A stretch of DNA of 64,000 nt from Jaltomata sinuosa (GCA_003996215.1 QJPP01007578.1:248001-312000); one strand, 5' to 3'; shown: positions 34,418 to 46,755, numbered from the stretch's first letter. A program made the numbers and translations. Notes: a model not told the origin generated them from the sequence alone.

Positions 34418-35911
34418 AGGACTGTCAAGTGGAAGGGGACATACAAGGTATGTCTGCAGGGTTCCAAGGGGACATTTACTAATGGCTTTTGCAATATATT
34501 CACTCATGTGTCACTTTTCATCGTTAGATATTCGAATTATGTCAACTTTGATCGATATTTTAAACTTTTATTATATTATATAAAAGAATTATAATTTATA
34601 TTTAGTTTCAAAAATTAGTTAAATTATATTTTTGAAAGGCAAAAAATGTCATATAAATTGAGATAAGAGATCGAGTATACCCCTTTTATTTCAATTTATT
34701 TTGTTAAGAATATATATAATGGGGAAGTTATACATTTAACCACTCGATCAAGAATATTTATAGCCACTAGTCAATATAGACAATATACATATATTATACA
34801 TTTGCCGACTATTTTCTTTAGGTAGGCAGCTATTAAATTATTTTTTTATACATATAAAATTGTATTATTCTTTCAAAAATAGACTAATAAGGAAATAGTA
34901 TAAAATAAAATGGAACTGAATTGTACTACTTGTACTAAGCTTGCTTTTGGACATGCGATTTGAATCATGATTTCAAATGTCAAATTCTTCACGAAAACAT
35001 GATTTTGGGATTTCAAATTATGATTTTAAATTTTTTCAAAATATAAAACTTGATCCATAAATTTATATTTTATGTATAAAAAAAGACCTATTATTTTAAA
35101 TTTTACAAAGAAAAACTCATACTCAACTGAAAAGAGGTTGTACGTACCAAGTGAAAAAATTATATTAAAGAATAATTATAATAAAAATAAAAATTATATT
35201 TAATTTTATAGCTTGAGTGTGTATATTTTATTTGATTTATTAAGTCTCTTGGACCAGATTAGTTTTTGCATTAGTATATTAGTTCCAAATGAGGAAGAAA
35301 AGCCCAAATCTTTTTTTGTAGTGTTTGTTTACCAGCTTTAATTTGCTAGTCGTGGTGACAAGGGAGAGGGGCCAGTATCATTTGTCCTGTTGTTAATATT
35401 GAACGTTACGTTTAATTTTGTAAAAGAAAATAATAATTTTCCATCTTCTATTTTTTAAGTAATTTCCCGCCGAACGCCGCACCTGGGAACTGCTGCTTCT
35501 TATTTGTTGCTTTCTCAAATTAAAAAAATAGTTTTCTTTTGATCCTAGCTAATGACACGTGGTGATGATGCTTCTATACTTTGACTTCCAAGCTAGGCCT
35601 AATTATTATCTTTCTTCTTTTTTTTTCTTTTTCAAATTTATTTTTCTGGTGAATTATTATATACTGTGAATAATGGAGACCAGAATATAGAAGAGGAGTA
35701 GAGTTTGATGCAATTGAAAGTACAATGTTTAAGTGATGCAGTTTATGTTACAATGTATACTGTGTTGTTTGTCAAGTCTCACTTCAGGATTTATTTTTCT
35801 TAACAGAATATATCAAAGCCAAATTAATCTTTGTCATGTTTCCCAGCGATTGACCTGGGTCCCCTACTATATTATTCATGTTCGAGAAGTTCAATGTTGG
35901 ACGTGTAGATA
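34418..35911. other. Upstream region of the LBD gene, no gene seen
   Basis: 1.5 kb of AT-rich DNA. No coding frame stands out. It probably contains the LBD promoter, but I could not identify auxin-response TGTCTC or GAGACA boxes. Confidence 0.5.
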
Positions 35912-36279
35912 CACTACAACAAAAGGATAAGGCTAAACGGAGTGAAAAGTGTTTTCATGAGATGAAAAATGAAAATTATTTCCCCGCATGAAGTTTATGA
36001 CTAAGTGATTGTTTGATATGAGCAAGGAATATCTGTCTTTCTGCTAAACATGATGGATTGAACTCATAATTCATTAGATGTTTTTTATGAATGTCAACTA
36101 AGTATCATAAGTAAATTGCTCTCGGTTGTTCAATCATTTGATATAACCAGCACTCTATATTACTGTCACTAAAGGCTTTAGTGACTCTCGATGTAATGGC
36201 ATTAACTCAATTGCCGCTAAATATTTTTGCGACAATAAAGGAAAATCTATTACCACTAAATGTCTCTTTTGTTGTAGTA
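35912..36279. mobile_element. CACTA-like MITE
   Basis: It starts CACTACAACAAAAG and ends with the inverse CTTTTGTTGTAGTA. Both sides are flanked by ATA (35909-35911 and 36280-36282), the 3-bp duplication expected for En/Spm elements. The 368-bp interior has inverted motifs such as GTCACTAAAGG / CTTTAGTGAC and no coding. It depends on a transposase from elsewhere. Confidence 0.8.
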
Positions 36280-36353
36280 ATAGCATTGAAGTCTCTTAAA
36301 TAGGATTTTTTATGCTATATGATTTTGGAAGATCTCACCTTAAGAGTTAAGTG

Positions 36354-36535
36354 CACGGGCAGAGCTAGCTTGTGGTCAGGGGTTCATCTGAACCCTCTTC
36401 AACGGAAAATTATACTATTTATACATGGTTATATTTTTTTGTATATATAGTAGATGTTGAACCTCTCCGGCTAGTTCGTCTGTTTATTTTTTTCAATTTT
36501 GAACCCCCTTAATAAAAATTCTAGCTCTATCACTG
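36354..36535. mobile_element. Small hAT-like MITE
   Basis: Ends CACGGGCAGAGCTAGC and CTAGCTCTATCACTG are imperfect inverted repeats of the CAGGGGCGGAGC type. Flanks GTTAAGTG (36346-36353) and GTTAAATG (36536-36543) match at 7 of 8 bases, the duplication size of hAT elements. Length is 182 bp. Confidence 0.65.
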
Positions 36536-37400
36536 GTTAAATGTGTACGTTGCAACCAGAATCGCCGATAGCACTTTCAATAATATTCGGCCTCCTTCGT
36601 GGAATATCAATCTTTTAATATTTTCAATAACACAGAGTTAAAGAGGAAAACTTTCTTTTAGAGTAGCCTTTAGCCATATTTCCAATCAGATGAGGTGCCC
36701 CACAAATGAAAATAATTGGCATTAGTTAACGAGTAAAATACATATGAACAGTGTTTTAAAAGGAATTTTTGGGACAGTTTCGAGTGTAAACAAAAAATAC
36801 ACCGAAGTGATCATCTGGAGGCAAAAGTATTGCGAAGCATATGTTTTCATTGTTTTAGGTGTGCATTTAGGCGTTGGATGAATTTCTATTTCGGAGTATA
36901 AGTTCATAAAATCTCTACAAATTAGTTTAAAACTGCTAACCATGCAAGTCCTTAATTTAGTACCAAACAAACACAAAATCAACTTGTCATTCAGAGGTGG
37001 AGTCAAAATTTTAAGTTTGGGGATTCCAATTACGAAGTTTAAATTTCGGCAAAGGATAAGGAAACAATAAAGGCTTTTGTAATTTTTAAAGAAGTAGACC
37101 GAATAGGTCTTGGTCTCCATAAAATTTTGATTTTGGCTTTGTTCTAAGAATGGAAGTTTTTTTTTTTCAAAATAAAGATTTTAAAAATAAAAACAATCTG
37201 CATATATATAGCACAAAGAGACAACGTGTACTTAACTGATGCGCAGGTTTTACAAAGAGAAGAAAAAGGTAAAAATCTGTTGGTAGTTGGGTTGAAACTC
37301 ACATTCCCAAACGCAGAGGACTTTTACACCTTCCTCCTTACCACTGCGCCGTCAGCCTATTTTGGTATATGGGTTTGCAACGTTAATCAATATATACATT

Positions 37401-37446
37401 TACTGAATTTTCTAATACAAATACAGGATCTACACAAAAATTACTG
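37401..37446. repeat. 46-bp LINE target duplication, left copy
   Basis: The 46 bases starting TACTGAATTTTCTAATAC are identical to 38698-38743 on the other side of the LINE. Perfect identity suggests a fairly young insertion. Confidence 0.9.
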
Positions 37447-38697
37447 TGGGCAGAGATTCAGAGCATTTCCCCGTGATGATGGGATTGCACCAAGGATCGT
37501 CCCTTAGCCCGTTTCTATTTGCCTTGGTAATGGATATTTTGACAAGGCAAATTCAAGGTGAAGTGTCATGGTGTATGTTGTTTGCGGACGATATTATTTT
37601 GATTGACGAGACTCGTGAGGGAGTTAATGCTAAGTTGGAGGTCTGGAGACAAACGCTGGAGTCTAAAGGATTCAGGTTGAGCAGGACGAAGACAGAATAT
37701 TTGGAGTGCAAGTTTAGTGGCATGTCTCAGGAATCTGGTGTGGAAGTGAGGCTCGATACGCATATCATCCAGGGGAGAGGTAGCTTCAAGTACCTTGGGT
37801 CTATTATCCAAGGAAATGGGGAGATTGATAAGGATGTTACCCATCGTATTAGTGCAGAGTGGCTGAAATGGAGGCTCGCTTCAGGAGTCTTGTGTGATAA
37901 GAAGGTGCCTCCTAGACTGAAAGGCAAGTTCTACAAAGTGACAGTTAGACCGGCTATGTTGTACGGGGCAGAGTGTTGTCCAGTCAAGCACTCTCATGTC
38001 CAGAAGTTGAAGGTAGCGGAAATGAGGATGTTGCGTTAGATGTGTGGGTTTACTAGGAGGGATAGGATTAGGAATGAGGATATTCGAGATAAGGTGGGAG
38101 TGTCTTCAGTAGAAGATAAGATGCAGAAGTGAGGTTGAGGTGGTTCGGGCACGTGAACAGGAGATGCAGGGAGGCCCCGGTGAGGAGGTGTGAGAGATTG
38201 GCTATGGATGGTTTCAAGAGAGGTAGAGGTAGACCGAAGAAATATTGGCGAGAGGTGATTAGACAAGATTTGGCGCAGTTGCGGCTTACCGAGGACATGA
38301 CCTTAGATAGGAAGGTGTGGAGGGCTCGGATTAGGGTAGACGATTAGTAGGTAGGTCTGCTTCAGTCTAGTAGGTAGGGTTGTGTACTAGTTAGTAGTTG
38401 TAGGTCTGCTCGTGTAGTTTTTTGTTCTTCAGTTTTGCTGCTTTCGTAGGGTTTCATGTGGTTGGGGTATAGTACTATTTTGTTATAGTATACTTCTGTG
38501 ATTTCTTGTTGTCCTTTTAATGTGTATATCTCTTGTACTTTTATTTCGACCTCTTATGGTCCTTTTGGTCTTGAGCCGGGAGTCTATCGGAAACAGCCTC
38601 TTTACTTCATCTGAGGTAAATGTACGGTCTGCGTACATTCTACCCTCCCCAGACCTCACTTGGTGGGAATACACTGGGTATGTTGTTGTTGTTGTTG
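37447..38697 (+). mobile_element. 5'-truncated RTE-type LINE
   Basis: It encodes the end of a reverse transcriptase: LHQGSSLSPFLFALVMDIL, the catalytic FADD in CMLFADDIILID, then YLGSIIQGNGEIDKDVTHRI. This is the RTE clade pattern found in plants. The frame is stopped at 38037-38039. A shifted frame (38129-38347) continues with RWFGHVNRR and RGRPKKYWREVIRQDL. It ends with TACACTGGGTATGTTGTTGT and a TTG-repeat tail, as plant RTE elements do. It is dead because of 5' truncation, the stop and the frameshift. Confidence 0.85.
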
Positions 38698-38743
38698 TAC
38701 TGAATTTTCTAATACAAATACAGGATCTACACAAAAATTACTG
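38698..38743. repeat. 46-bp LINE target duplication, right copy
   Basis: Identical to 37401-37446. It begins immediately after the TTG tail of the LINE. Confidence 0.9.
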
Positions 38744-38793
38744 GGCTCGGCCAGACCCCCACCTTACATAGTAGCTCCGCCCCTGTTGTCATT

Positions 38794-39289
38794 ACATTCT
38801 AAATTCTAAAAAAGTTAAAAACTTAAAAAGTTAAAAAGATTTTTTATTCTTAGTCCTAATTTTAATTCTTTCTCTTGATCTTCTCTCGGATAAAGAAAAA
38901 AATGAGCAATTTATAAGTTACGAAGGATGATATATTTTTACTTTGCATCATCCTTCGTAATTTAATTTAGTTTGATACTTTTGAATGTAGGTTCCTTCTT
39001 TTACTTTATTTCATTACAAGTTATTTTGCTCTTTCAAGTTCGTTTATAAATTTCTATTCCTTTTTTTTATTCAAAATGTAATTAGTTTCTTTATGAAATA
39101 GTTCTAATTATTTTTAGTCAATTGTTGATTCTAGTTAGCGTTTTAAGTTGAAGCAGTTCTATATACATTTTCTTTTATTTTATATTTTCTTGAAATTTCT
39201 ATAATTTCTATAATAATGTAGTTTTACATCATTTTAACATTTACATTATTTTATTAATTTTAAAAATATTAAAAAATTAAAGATTCACG
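38794..39289. other. AT-rich DNA with a 14-bp perfect hairpin
   Basis: No gene seen. TTACGAAGGATGAT at 38918-38931 is perfectly inverted at 38947-38960 with a 15-base loop. This could be the remnant of a small inverted-repeat element. Confidence 0.6.
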
Positions 39290-40690
39290 GGACTAACTGT
39301 CAATCCTTGAGCCTCTCAATGTCATTGTTGGCCTGAGCATATTCATAACATGGCATGAACATGGAGCATACATCTAGACATGAGCGAAATACATGATTCA
39401 AAACATTTGAGGATCTTAATAAGCATGAGAAAATAAATCTTTTAAATAAGTACTTTTCACAAATCATAGTTTAAAATCTCATGAAGTGACACAAGGGTCA
39501 AAATTGTAATACATGTCATAAAGCATACTAACTGACCATCTATAAAGCCTCTAATATATTGAATATTGTCTATCGGGACAAAGCATTCAATATACCTTAA
39601 GTTAAATGCAAGAGAACTGAATGTAAAGTCTAAGCTCCAGAAATCAAACAAGGCTCACCAAAAGCAGGATATGAAGGGATTAGCATGATGCACGATCGTA
39701 TTCTTGCATACATTAATCTGCATCATCAAATATGCAGCGTCCCTAGCAAAAGGGACGTAAGTACATATAAAATTGTATTGTATGTAAAACAAAATAGACA
39801 TAAAGCATAACTGAGTAAAAGGACAACTGAAATTATATAATCATAGCATGAGTAGAATCATGGATAAAAATTTGAAAAAATCATAAATGCATGTCTTTCA
39901 TTATTTATTGCTTTTATTAAGGAATTTCTTAGCTTGACCAACATAAATACATGTGTATATGACAGCTATATTGAGCACCTTTACCCCAATTAATGAGAGG
40001 GATCTATTGAGAACCCTGGCCTCCAGTTAAATAAGGGACTCGACTGAACACCCTGGCCCTAAGTTAAATGGGGGGCTCTATTGAGCACTCTAACCCCAAT
40101 TTTAGTGCGGGACTCAAAATTGTAACTGGTAGAAAAATCATATATATCATGGAGTCTTAGTTCAAATTATAGCTCATAAATCGTAGTAGAGAGTCTTGAC
40201 TCAAATCATATAGATTTTTCTTTTATAAGCAAGTTCTTGAAAGAAATCATAAAAATCCTCTTTGTAAGAAAAATCATATTTTTCATAAATTATGTTTTTC
40301 ATAAAAATTATAAAGCTCATGGAATTGAATAATTATTTCATGGAGGCAATCACATAGACGTGGCATATAAAATGGATTGCGGGGAGGAATAATAATACTC
40401 CCACACTTAGAGTTATCCTTACATACCTTATTCGCTCTTAATTACTAGAAGGAGACTAATAGCTTGAAGAAGAATCCTGAGTAATCCGTTTTTCTTGAAA
40501 CCCTTGTTGTTGAAGGTTGAGGGGAGGAGAGGAATTGAGAGCGTAGGTTTTCAAGTCATTCAAATGATTTCAAAAATAGTTTAGAATGTATATAATGAGT
40601 ACCCAAAATTTCTAAGACGAAAACACCTTAGAAAATTCATTAGTATCTTGTAGACGTAGTCTATCGCTACATTCCCTTCTTTCTTAGCCT
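39290..40690 (-). repeat. Minus-strand LTR, distal part (split by organelle DNA)
   Basis: It is homologous in style to the TGTAACACC LTRs: on the minus strand a leader segment with CAACCTTCAACAACAAGGG leads into AATAAGGTATGTAAGG, a splice-donor-like site. The LTR start lies at 51836, on the far side of the organelle-type block. Its 3' end near 39290 is not a clean TG..CA end. The call is supported mainly by the polypurine and pol tail at 51837-52251. Confidence 0.55.
39969..40115 (-). repeat. Four-unit tandem repeat of about 37 bp
   Basis: Units start at 39969, 40005, 40042 and 40079. Each begins TATTGAGCAC or a relative and ends GGGACTC or GGATC. They lie within the minus-strand LTR. They differ by several substitutions, so the array is old. 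Confidence 0.85.
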
Positions 40691-42515
40691 TTAAAGAGAG
40701 TTTCTTGTTCCTTTTCTAACAAGGATGATGAGCGACAATGACATGAATTCAATACTAATAAAAAAGGTAAGCCCGCCGCTGAAAGAGACCGAAGAAGGGT
40801 CAACTAGCGCCGGTGCGAGGCCTTCAGATAGTTACCGCTTTGCACGAGCTTCAAAAGAAAGAGAGATCGAGTCACTAAGCAGAGAATTAGATCCGAGAAC
40901 GAAAGAGACCCCCTGAAGCTAAAGGGGCCTCTCTCCATAAAGGAAGAAGAAGGCAAGACTAAGTCATTTAGTTATTTTTTATTTCCATTCTGCCTTCACA
41001 TTGGACCCGATTAAGAGCCTCTCATAGCCTAGTACCGGTGAACTAGGCAAGCGACCCTGCAAGGCAGCCAGCCTTTCTGCTCAATGTCCGTCTCGCCGCT
41101 GCTTTCGGGTAGAGGTAGGCTCTTGCTTAATGCTTAATGCTTAAAGCGGTGTCGAGTATTTTTTAGATCTCATGACTCGACCTGTAAACGGTGATACCGC
41201 CACCTTTGGCGACGTGATCCTTTCTTATTCACTTGTGCTGGTGGCGGAGAAGGCGGCGCCTGTGTTCTGGCTCTGGGGTACTTCATGGGTGCAACATCAA
41301 CAAATTCGCTCATGATCAAGTTACAACCTAAGATCTATGACCATATTATGTTAACAGGGTTTCCCTATCTCCGAGAAAATAGGGGTCCCGAACCGGAGAA
41401 GAATAAGGCAGGCTCCTACTAGATCCTGCAAATTCGTTCCTTGAAGTATTTTCCTCTTAGTTTAAGATCTTGGATGATATAATCAATCTAATCAAAAGGA
41501 AGGAAGCCCTCGTGAAACACTTTGGATCGAAAAAGTTTGATCAATTCCAATAAATTTTTGAATTTGAAACTTGCTCGAATTGGTTGCTGCATCTCATGCG
41601 ATTGGAAGAGCACGAGAAGGACAAGCTACTGACTTTATACTTCCAGTTCTATTGGAAGAGAGATGAGATTCCTTCGGGACAGACTCCATTCCGAATGCCA
41701 ATAAGACCACTTCCTCAATCCTGAGCATCATTTAACTCAAGAGCCTTGCGGCACTCCCACTTCTACTGGATCTCAATCTATACACTTAGTGGAGCTCGAG
41801 CTTTCTAACTATTTTCTGTGAGATGGGTGCCTTCACCTCTGTAAGAACCTTTATCTCGAAAGAGATTAAGTAAGGCAAGTTTCTGACCATTAATTCTGTA
41901 ACAAAGGAGCGTAGTGGCAGACTCGCATAGCTAAAGCCTTCAAGTCCTATTATCGGAGAGGGACTTTTTCCATTATTTATCCTATTTCCGATCGGACCTT
42001 GCCAATTCCTTTTCTATCCCTATATTCGAATTAGCCCGACTTGCCATTAGAGTGTTCTTTCAGATGTTGAGAGGAAGGGACCCGCGGACACACCATCAGA
42101 GCTAGAATTAGCTTAGGATCGGTCAATTGCCCCATCATCGAATGAGGTTAAGTGCGCCTGCTGGATCTACTCTAAAGTAGAGTAGCTGTACTTGCCTTAT
42201 TCTTAGAGTGGATTGAGGAAGAAGTGGAACTCAGATGAGAACGTAGTCTTGCTGCATCTCCTGAAGGAGAAGGGGAGAATCTTACCTTTACTTAGAGAGG
42301 GGTAGCGGTACCACGCTCTTTCGTGCTCGTAGGTTGACTCACCTATGCATCCCGACTAAGGTCTCACAAACATGCACTTCCCTTATGCATCCGAATTCCC
42401 GAGAGAATGAAATTTAAAAAGTTGAGGAACGAAGAAGAATCCCCCTCCCGACGACGGCTTGGAGATGACTCGAATGGAAAGACTGCTCGTTGTTGTGGAA
42501 TAAGAAGCCTTCGTA

Positions 42516-42587
42516 TCTTAATGCGCCAAGTGGTAAGGCATCGGTTCTTGGTACCGTCATGCAAAGGTTCGAATCCTAGTTTTATCT
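42516..42587 (+). pseudogene. Degenerate mitochondrial tRNA-Gln (UUG)
   Basis: GCCAAGTGGTAAGGC (D arm), TCGGT-TCTTGGT-ACCGT (anticodon arm with TTG) and AAAGGTTCGAATCC (T arm) match plant mitochondrial trnQ. Position 33 is C instead of the invariant U, the anticodon stem has a mismatch, and the acceptor strands do not pair. It is a pseudogene. Confidence 0.65.
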
Positions 42588-45435
42588 TTTTTCCCACCTT
42601 CAGAAGAATAAAACATAGGCGCATTCCCCCTGAGTGAGACCATTCCTTTGTCTTAACTCGGGCTGAAAAGGTAGATTAGCCCCTGATTTCACCCTTTTTG
42701 ATTTCAAGCTACTTGCGCCTATTGTTTATTGGTCCAATAGGCACGGGACAAAGAATAAGACCACTTAGATCAGAATAGCATTCATTCTTACGGAAGCTCT
42801 TTCTTACCAGTCAATCAAGTAGTACAAGAACTGTATCTTATCTTATTGCCCGGCGCGGCGGGTTGCCTTTTAAATTAATTAAATAGATAGAATAAAGTAT
42901 TAAATAGATAAGGAGTAGATGAGTGAGTGAGTCCTCACTGACCTGAGAGATTTCGATCACCTAGCAGTTTATTTGGTAGGTAACATCGCCAAAGCGTATC
43001 ATCAGATTTGACTTATCTTGGGAAGCGAAGAGGACAGGTTTGAAACTCATTCGGTGATCTTCTCCTGAAGGTAGGCATTTCCCCAAGGCACTGATATGAT
43101 GACTCTCTCAATTAAACGTGTTTTAGGGAGTTGAACGTCTTATTCTTATGAGTGGCCTATGTGAATATAAGCCAGGAGCAAGGATTCCGGAAAGTCAAAT
43201 TCTATATTGCAAGTGCAAGTCTATGGCGCTACGATTTCGTACAAATCTCCAAAAAAGATATATTTCACCTCCCCAACTACCCTGAGAGCGCAGGCTCCTT
43301 TAGCCGCTTCGATTGTTAGAGCTCACTTCACACCAACAAAATCGTAAGCTTTCTTCTCCGCCTCAGCTTGAGAGCTCCTTTCTACATCAAGATATGTCCC
43401 TCGATCGACTCCGGCTATGGTTGAGGCATTTTTCTCGTTACCGTTCCAATGTTCAGATGGACGAATACTGCTAGGGGGTGCAGAATAGACCAGCTGAAGA
43501 TGGAAGAGTGAACGTTGTCGAGCCTAGAGCCCGGGAAGCTCTAAAGGTAAGTTCAAGTCGGAAACATAGCGGGGGTTCTCAAGCTTAGGAGAGGGACTTC
43601 TCTGAGTAAAGAGATAAGTAAGGGTAAGAGTCATTCCAATTGAGTAGGTGAAGAGTCTCTTTCGAGCGAGATCATTTACCACGCCTAACTAAATGAAAGA
43701 AAGTAAGAGAGAGAGTGACCGTCTATTTCTTAAATGAAAATAAAGGACTTCCTTATCCTAAGGCTGTCAATGAATGAATCTAGTAACTAATGCCGCCAGA
43801 GAGGCTGATGTGAGTATCATCGCATCGCCTCCGACGACTTTTATATCCAGATTGGAACTGGACTTAAATTTGTTTATTTGCATCAAGCTTTCGAGGGGCT
43901 CATTCAAGACTTACTAGAACTATTACTCAACAAAAAATAAGAGCTTTAGTTTCGGCTCATCGGGATAGGGATAGGAAAAAGAGAGATTTTGCCGTTTGTG
44001 GATCACTCGGATAAACGCAGTAATTCGCGAAATGGGAGTATCCTATCGTGTAATGACAGTGTGCCTTCACCCCATGATCTTAGTGCTCCGATTGCGCCTT
44101 CTGTATCTGTAACTGTAAGTGCATATGTATACACTAATTTGTGGGTTCCGCTTCGGGGAAGACGAGTTGACTCCACAAAGCAGAAAATGCCTTCCCCAAA
44201 AAGTGGATCCCGCTCAAATAGCTCCGAATAAATTAAATACGTGCGAGGGGTGGTCTTACTACGACAAGTGAAGCCAGGCTTTGTTTGGTGTCCGGGGAAG
44301 AGAAAGGAATCTATTCGGGAAGCGCCTTTGCCCATAGAGAATACTGGGGACGAAAGTCTCTGGGGGGGGTTCTATGGAGCAAGTCTCCCATTGCTTTCGC
44401 AAACCAGTGGGGACAACCCCCAAAAAAAATGAGTTTTCCATGCGGCGATCTTTATTTGAAATATGAGCCGCTAAAATTTCTCCCTTTTGAATGTATTGAC
44501 AGCTTTCTTCATGCGGCGTGACACGTCTATCTTTGACACTCATCAATCAGCTAAAAGACAACGGTTGCGAAGCAAGGGGTGAGGTAGCGCTTGCCATGGG
44601 AAGAGAGCAAACTGAACTGTCAAGGCTTTCAAACCAAGACTGAGAAAGCTCAATCAATAAAAAGTATTTTAGTGGAATGGCTTAACTTACTCCCAATACG
44701 AGACCGGAAAGGAAGCTAGCGAACCTAGGGTCAACACCAAGGTAGGGGCAAAAGGGAAAAGAACGATGTTTGATGTGAACGGAAGCAAGCATTTCGCTAA
44801 GAAAGAAAAAAGAGGAAGCGGCGATAGAAAACATTACTCGAATCCATTTACGATCTCGAGTTTCCTGACACATCGCACTTCCGCTCGGGTCGAGGCTTCC
44901 ACTCCATCCTAAGACGGATCAAAGAAGAGTGGGGAACGCCGCGTAAGATCATCTTCAACCAACCTCCACCGTACTTTCGGTACGACCACTAAAGAATTGC
45001 TTATACACTAAAGAGCTGCTTATATACACACGACTTTTTCACGGAGTCTGCTTCCACAGTTGCTTGAGCGACAACCACCTTGCGTCCCAACCTTCTTGAC
45101 TTTCTTTGGTGCCAAAGACCAATGACTAGTTAACCAGGAAGACAACTATTCTTCTGGACGAGAAGAGCGAGTCTCAGTCCGGGGTGAGAAGCCAAGTAAG
45201 AGCAGCTTGCATTGAGAATGAGGGCCCTCCTAAGGACTTGTTTTCAGCTCCTTACTTACAGATAAGAGTCAAAATTCAAACAGCCCACTTTGCTCCGTTG
45301 CTCTGCTCGCTCCGAGGAATGAATCTATATCTGTGCACGGAAGTTGCTGGCCGGCGGCCGCTCAACTGTTCGAGCCTTTGGTTAATAAAATCCAACAGGT
45401 TTATCGCTCCCAGGGGGTGCAGATTCATAATAGGC

Positions 45436-45596
45436 ATAGGCATAATAGATCGATATGAACATCATGAGCTGTCCCGTAATAAAACCAGTTATTGCTGATA
45501 CCTTCTTCTCGGTTCCTTCTTCCATAACCAGAGCTCGGAGAAGGAAGAGATAAGAGGGACCTATGGAGAATGTGGTCAGAAATCCATAATAGAGTG
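45436..45596 (-). pseudogene. ycf1: Plastid ycf1 5' fragment
   Basis: The minus strand reads LYYGFLTTFSIGPSYLF, then MEEGTEKKVSAITGFITGQL, then MMFISIYYA. This is the N-terminal membrane region of plastid Ycf1 (Tic214), a protein of the chloroplast import channel. Only about 50 codons are present and flanking sequence is unrelated. It is a plastid fragment within mitochondrial-type DNA. Confidence 0.85.
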
Positions 45597-46247
45597 TCGA
45601 GCTCTACCCTGCCTGCATTTCCTTGTGTTTTGAAGAGGAAAAAAAAATCTCTCTACCTGCTCAGTCTTTCTTCGGAATTATCTGAACGGGTCGATCCTCC
45701 CATCCCATTTGTTTTAGCAACTTATCCTAAGGTCTCCTCGCCAAGAGCTCCCCGGTGACGACAGAGGAAGCAACCCGTCTGCTGTGGCGGGGCGGGCGCC
45801 AAAAAGGAACCAGCCCTGCCTCTTCAAGAAAGCTTTGCTTGGTAGGCGCTGCCTACTCACTCGGACAATGCTCTGAACACGAAAGTGTGCAGCTATTTCC
45901 CTACTTTTATTATTTCTTAGAATAATGGCCCCGGTATACTCCTAAAAAGGTGATTCTCGCTCTACTGAATCAAAAGAATGACTCCCGCGTTTGGAACAGA
46001 TAAGTTCGATACAGATAACAAAGAATAGAAATTGGAGAGCGCAAAGCTTCGTCGTGCCATACACCCTTTCAGTAGCTATCCACACAAGTCTTTCAATGCA
46101 CCATTTAAGGCCAAAAAGCATGGCCTTTGATTCTGCCCAGTTGCCCGTCAGTATGACATTAAGCGGTTTTACACTTTCTGTCGTATTAGGGGAGATGGCG
46201 GTCTTCTTTAAGAGAACTTCAATCTAATACTCATTATGGATCAACTC

Positions 46248-46316
46248 ATGTTTCCACTCTATTTTTATTACGAGGATGTATCACGTCAGGATCCGCGTTG
46301 TATCGAATTAAACCAC
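46248..46316 (+). pseudogene. rpl5: Start of mitochondrial rpl5
   Basis: The frame MFPLYFYYEDVSRQDP matches the N-terminus of plant mitochondrial ribosomal protein L5. After this the sequence becomes RCIELNHMLHHL, departing from the conserved continuation, and the rest of the gene (about 170 codons) is missing. It is a duplicated gene start, common in plant mitochondrial recombination. Confidence 0.65.
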
Positions 46317-46458
46317 ATGCTCCACCACTTGTGCAGGCCCCGCACCGAAAGGTGTGCGTTAGTGAAGCTAATAGTTCGAGAGAACAAAGAAAGCACTCAA
46401 AAATGAAAGTTAGATAAAGAAGTGTTAGTAAGAACTAGCACTAGAACATGTTCTAGTC

Positions 46459-46755
46459 TATGCAACTGAAACAGGTTCTTGCTAATGGTAAAAGGGGGGG
46501 TTGAACGTGGGGGTTGTTCTTATTTTACCGGAGGGGTTTGAATTAGCTCCTCTCGATCGTATTTCTCCCGAGATGAAAGAAAAGATTGGCAATTTGTCTT
46601 TTCAGAGCTATCGCCCCAATAAAAAAAATATTCTTGTGGTAGGCCCTGTCCCTGGTAAAAAATATAGTGAAATAACCTTCCCTATTCTTTCGCCGGACCC
46701 TGCTACTAAGAAGGATGTTCACTTCTTAAAATATCCTATATACGTAGGCGGGAAC
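46459..46755 (+). pseudogene. petA: Plastid petA (cytochrome f) internal fragment
   Basis: The frame reads NVGVVLILPEGFELAP, DRISPEMKEKIGNLSFQSYR, GPVPGKKYSEITFPILSPDP and VHFLKYPIYVGGN, which is mid-protein cytochrome f. Upstream, MQLKQVLANGK is in another frame because the G run near 46494-46500 lacks one base. The start, the haem-binding CANCH region and the membrane anchor are absent. Homology ends at 46755. Confidence 0.9.

Larger units (their letters stand above)
36992..38785. mobile_element. hAT-like element interrupted by a LINE
   Basis: Ends CAGAGGTGGAG and AGCTCCGCCCCTG form hAT-type inverted repeats. They are flanked by identical 8-bp copies TTGTCATT at 36984-36991 and 38786-38793. 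Without the LINE and one copy of its duplication the element is about 497 bp, too short for a transposase. The ORF pieces at 37226-37507 are part of this element and not a gene. Confidence 0.8.

Noticed and set aside
34294..34503. 69-codon minus frame in the LBD leader
   Set aside because: Overlaps the promoter and leader in another frame; poly-Phe end comes from the CT-rich leader.
37226..37507. 93-codon frame before the LINE
   Set aside because: Part of the hAT-like element and of the LINE target duplication; the frame crosses the insertion junction.
44003..44335. 110-codon minus frame in the mitochondrial-type block
   Set aside because: No recognised gene; opposite-strand frames of similar length overlap it.
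45184..45498. 104-codon plus frame
   Set aside because: Its 3' part is antisense to the ycf1 fragment.
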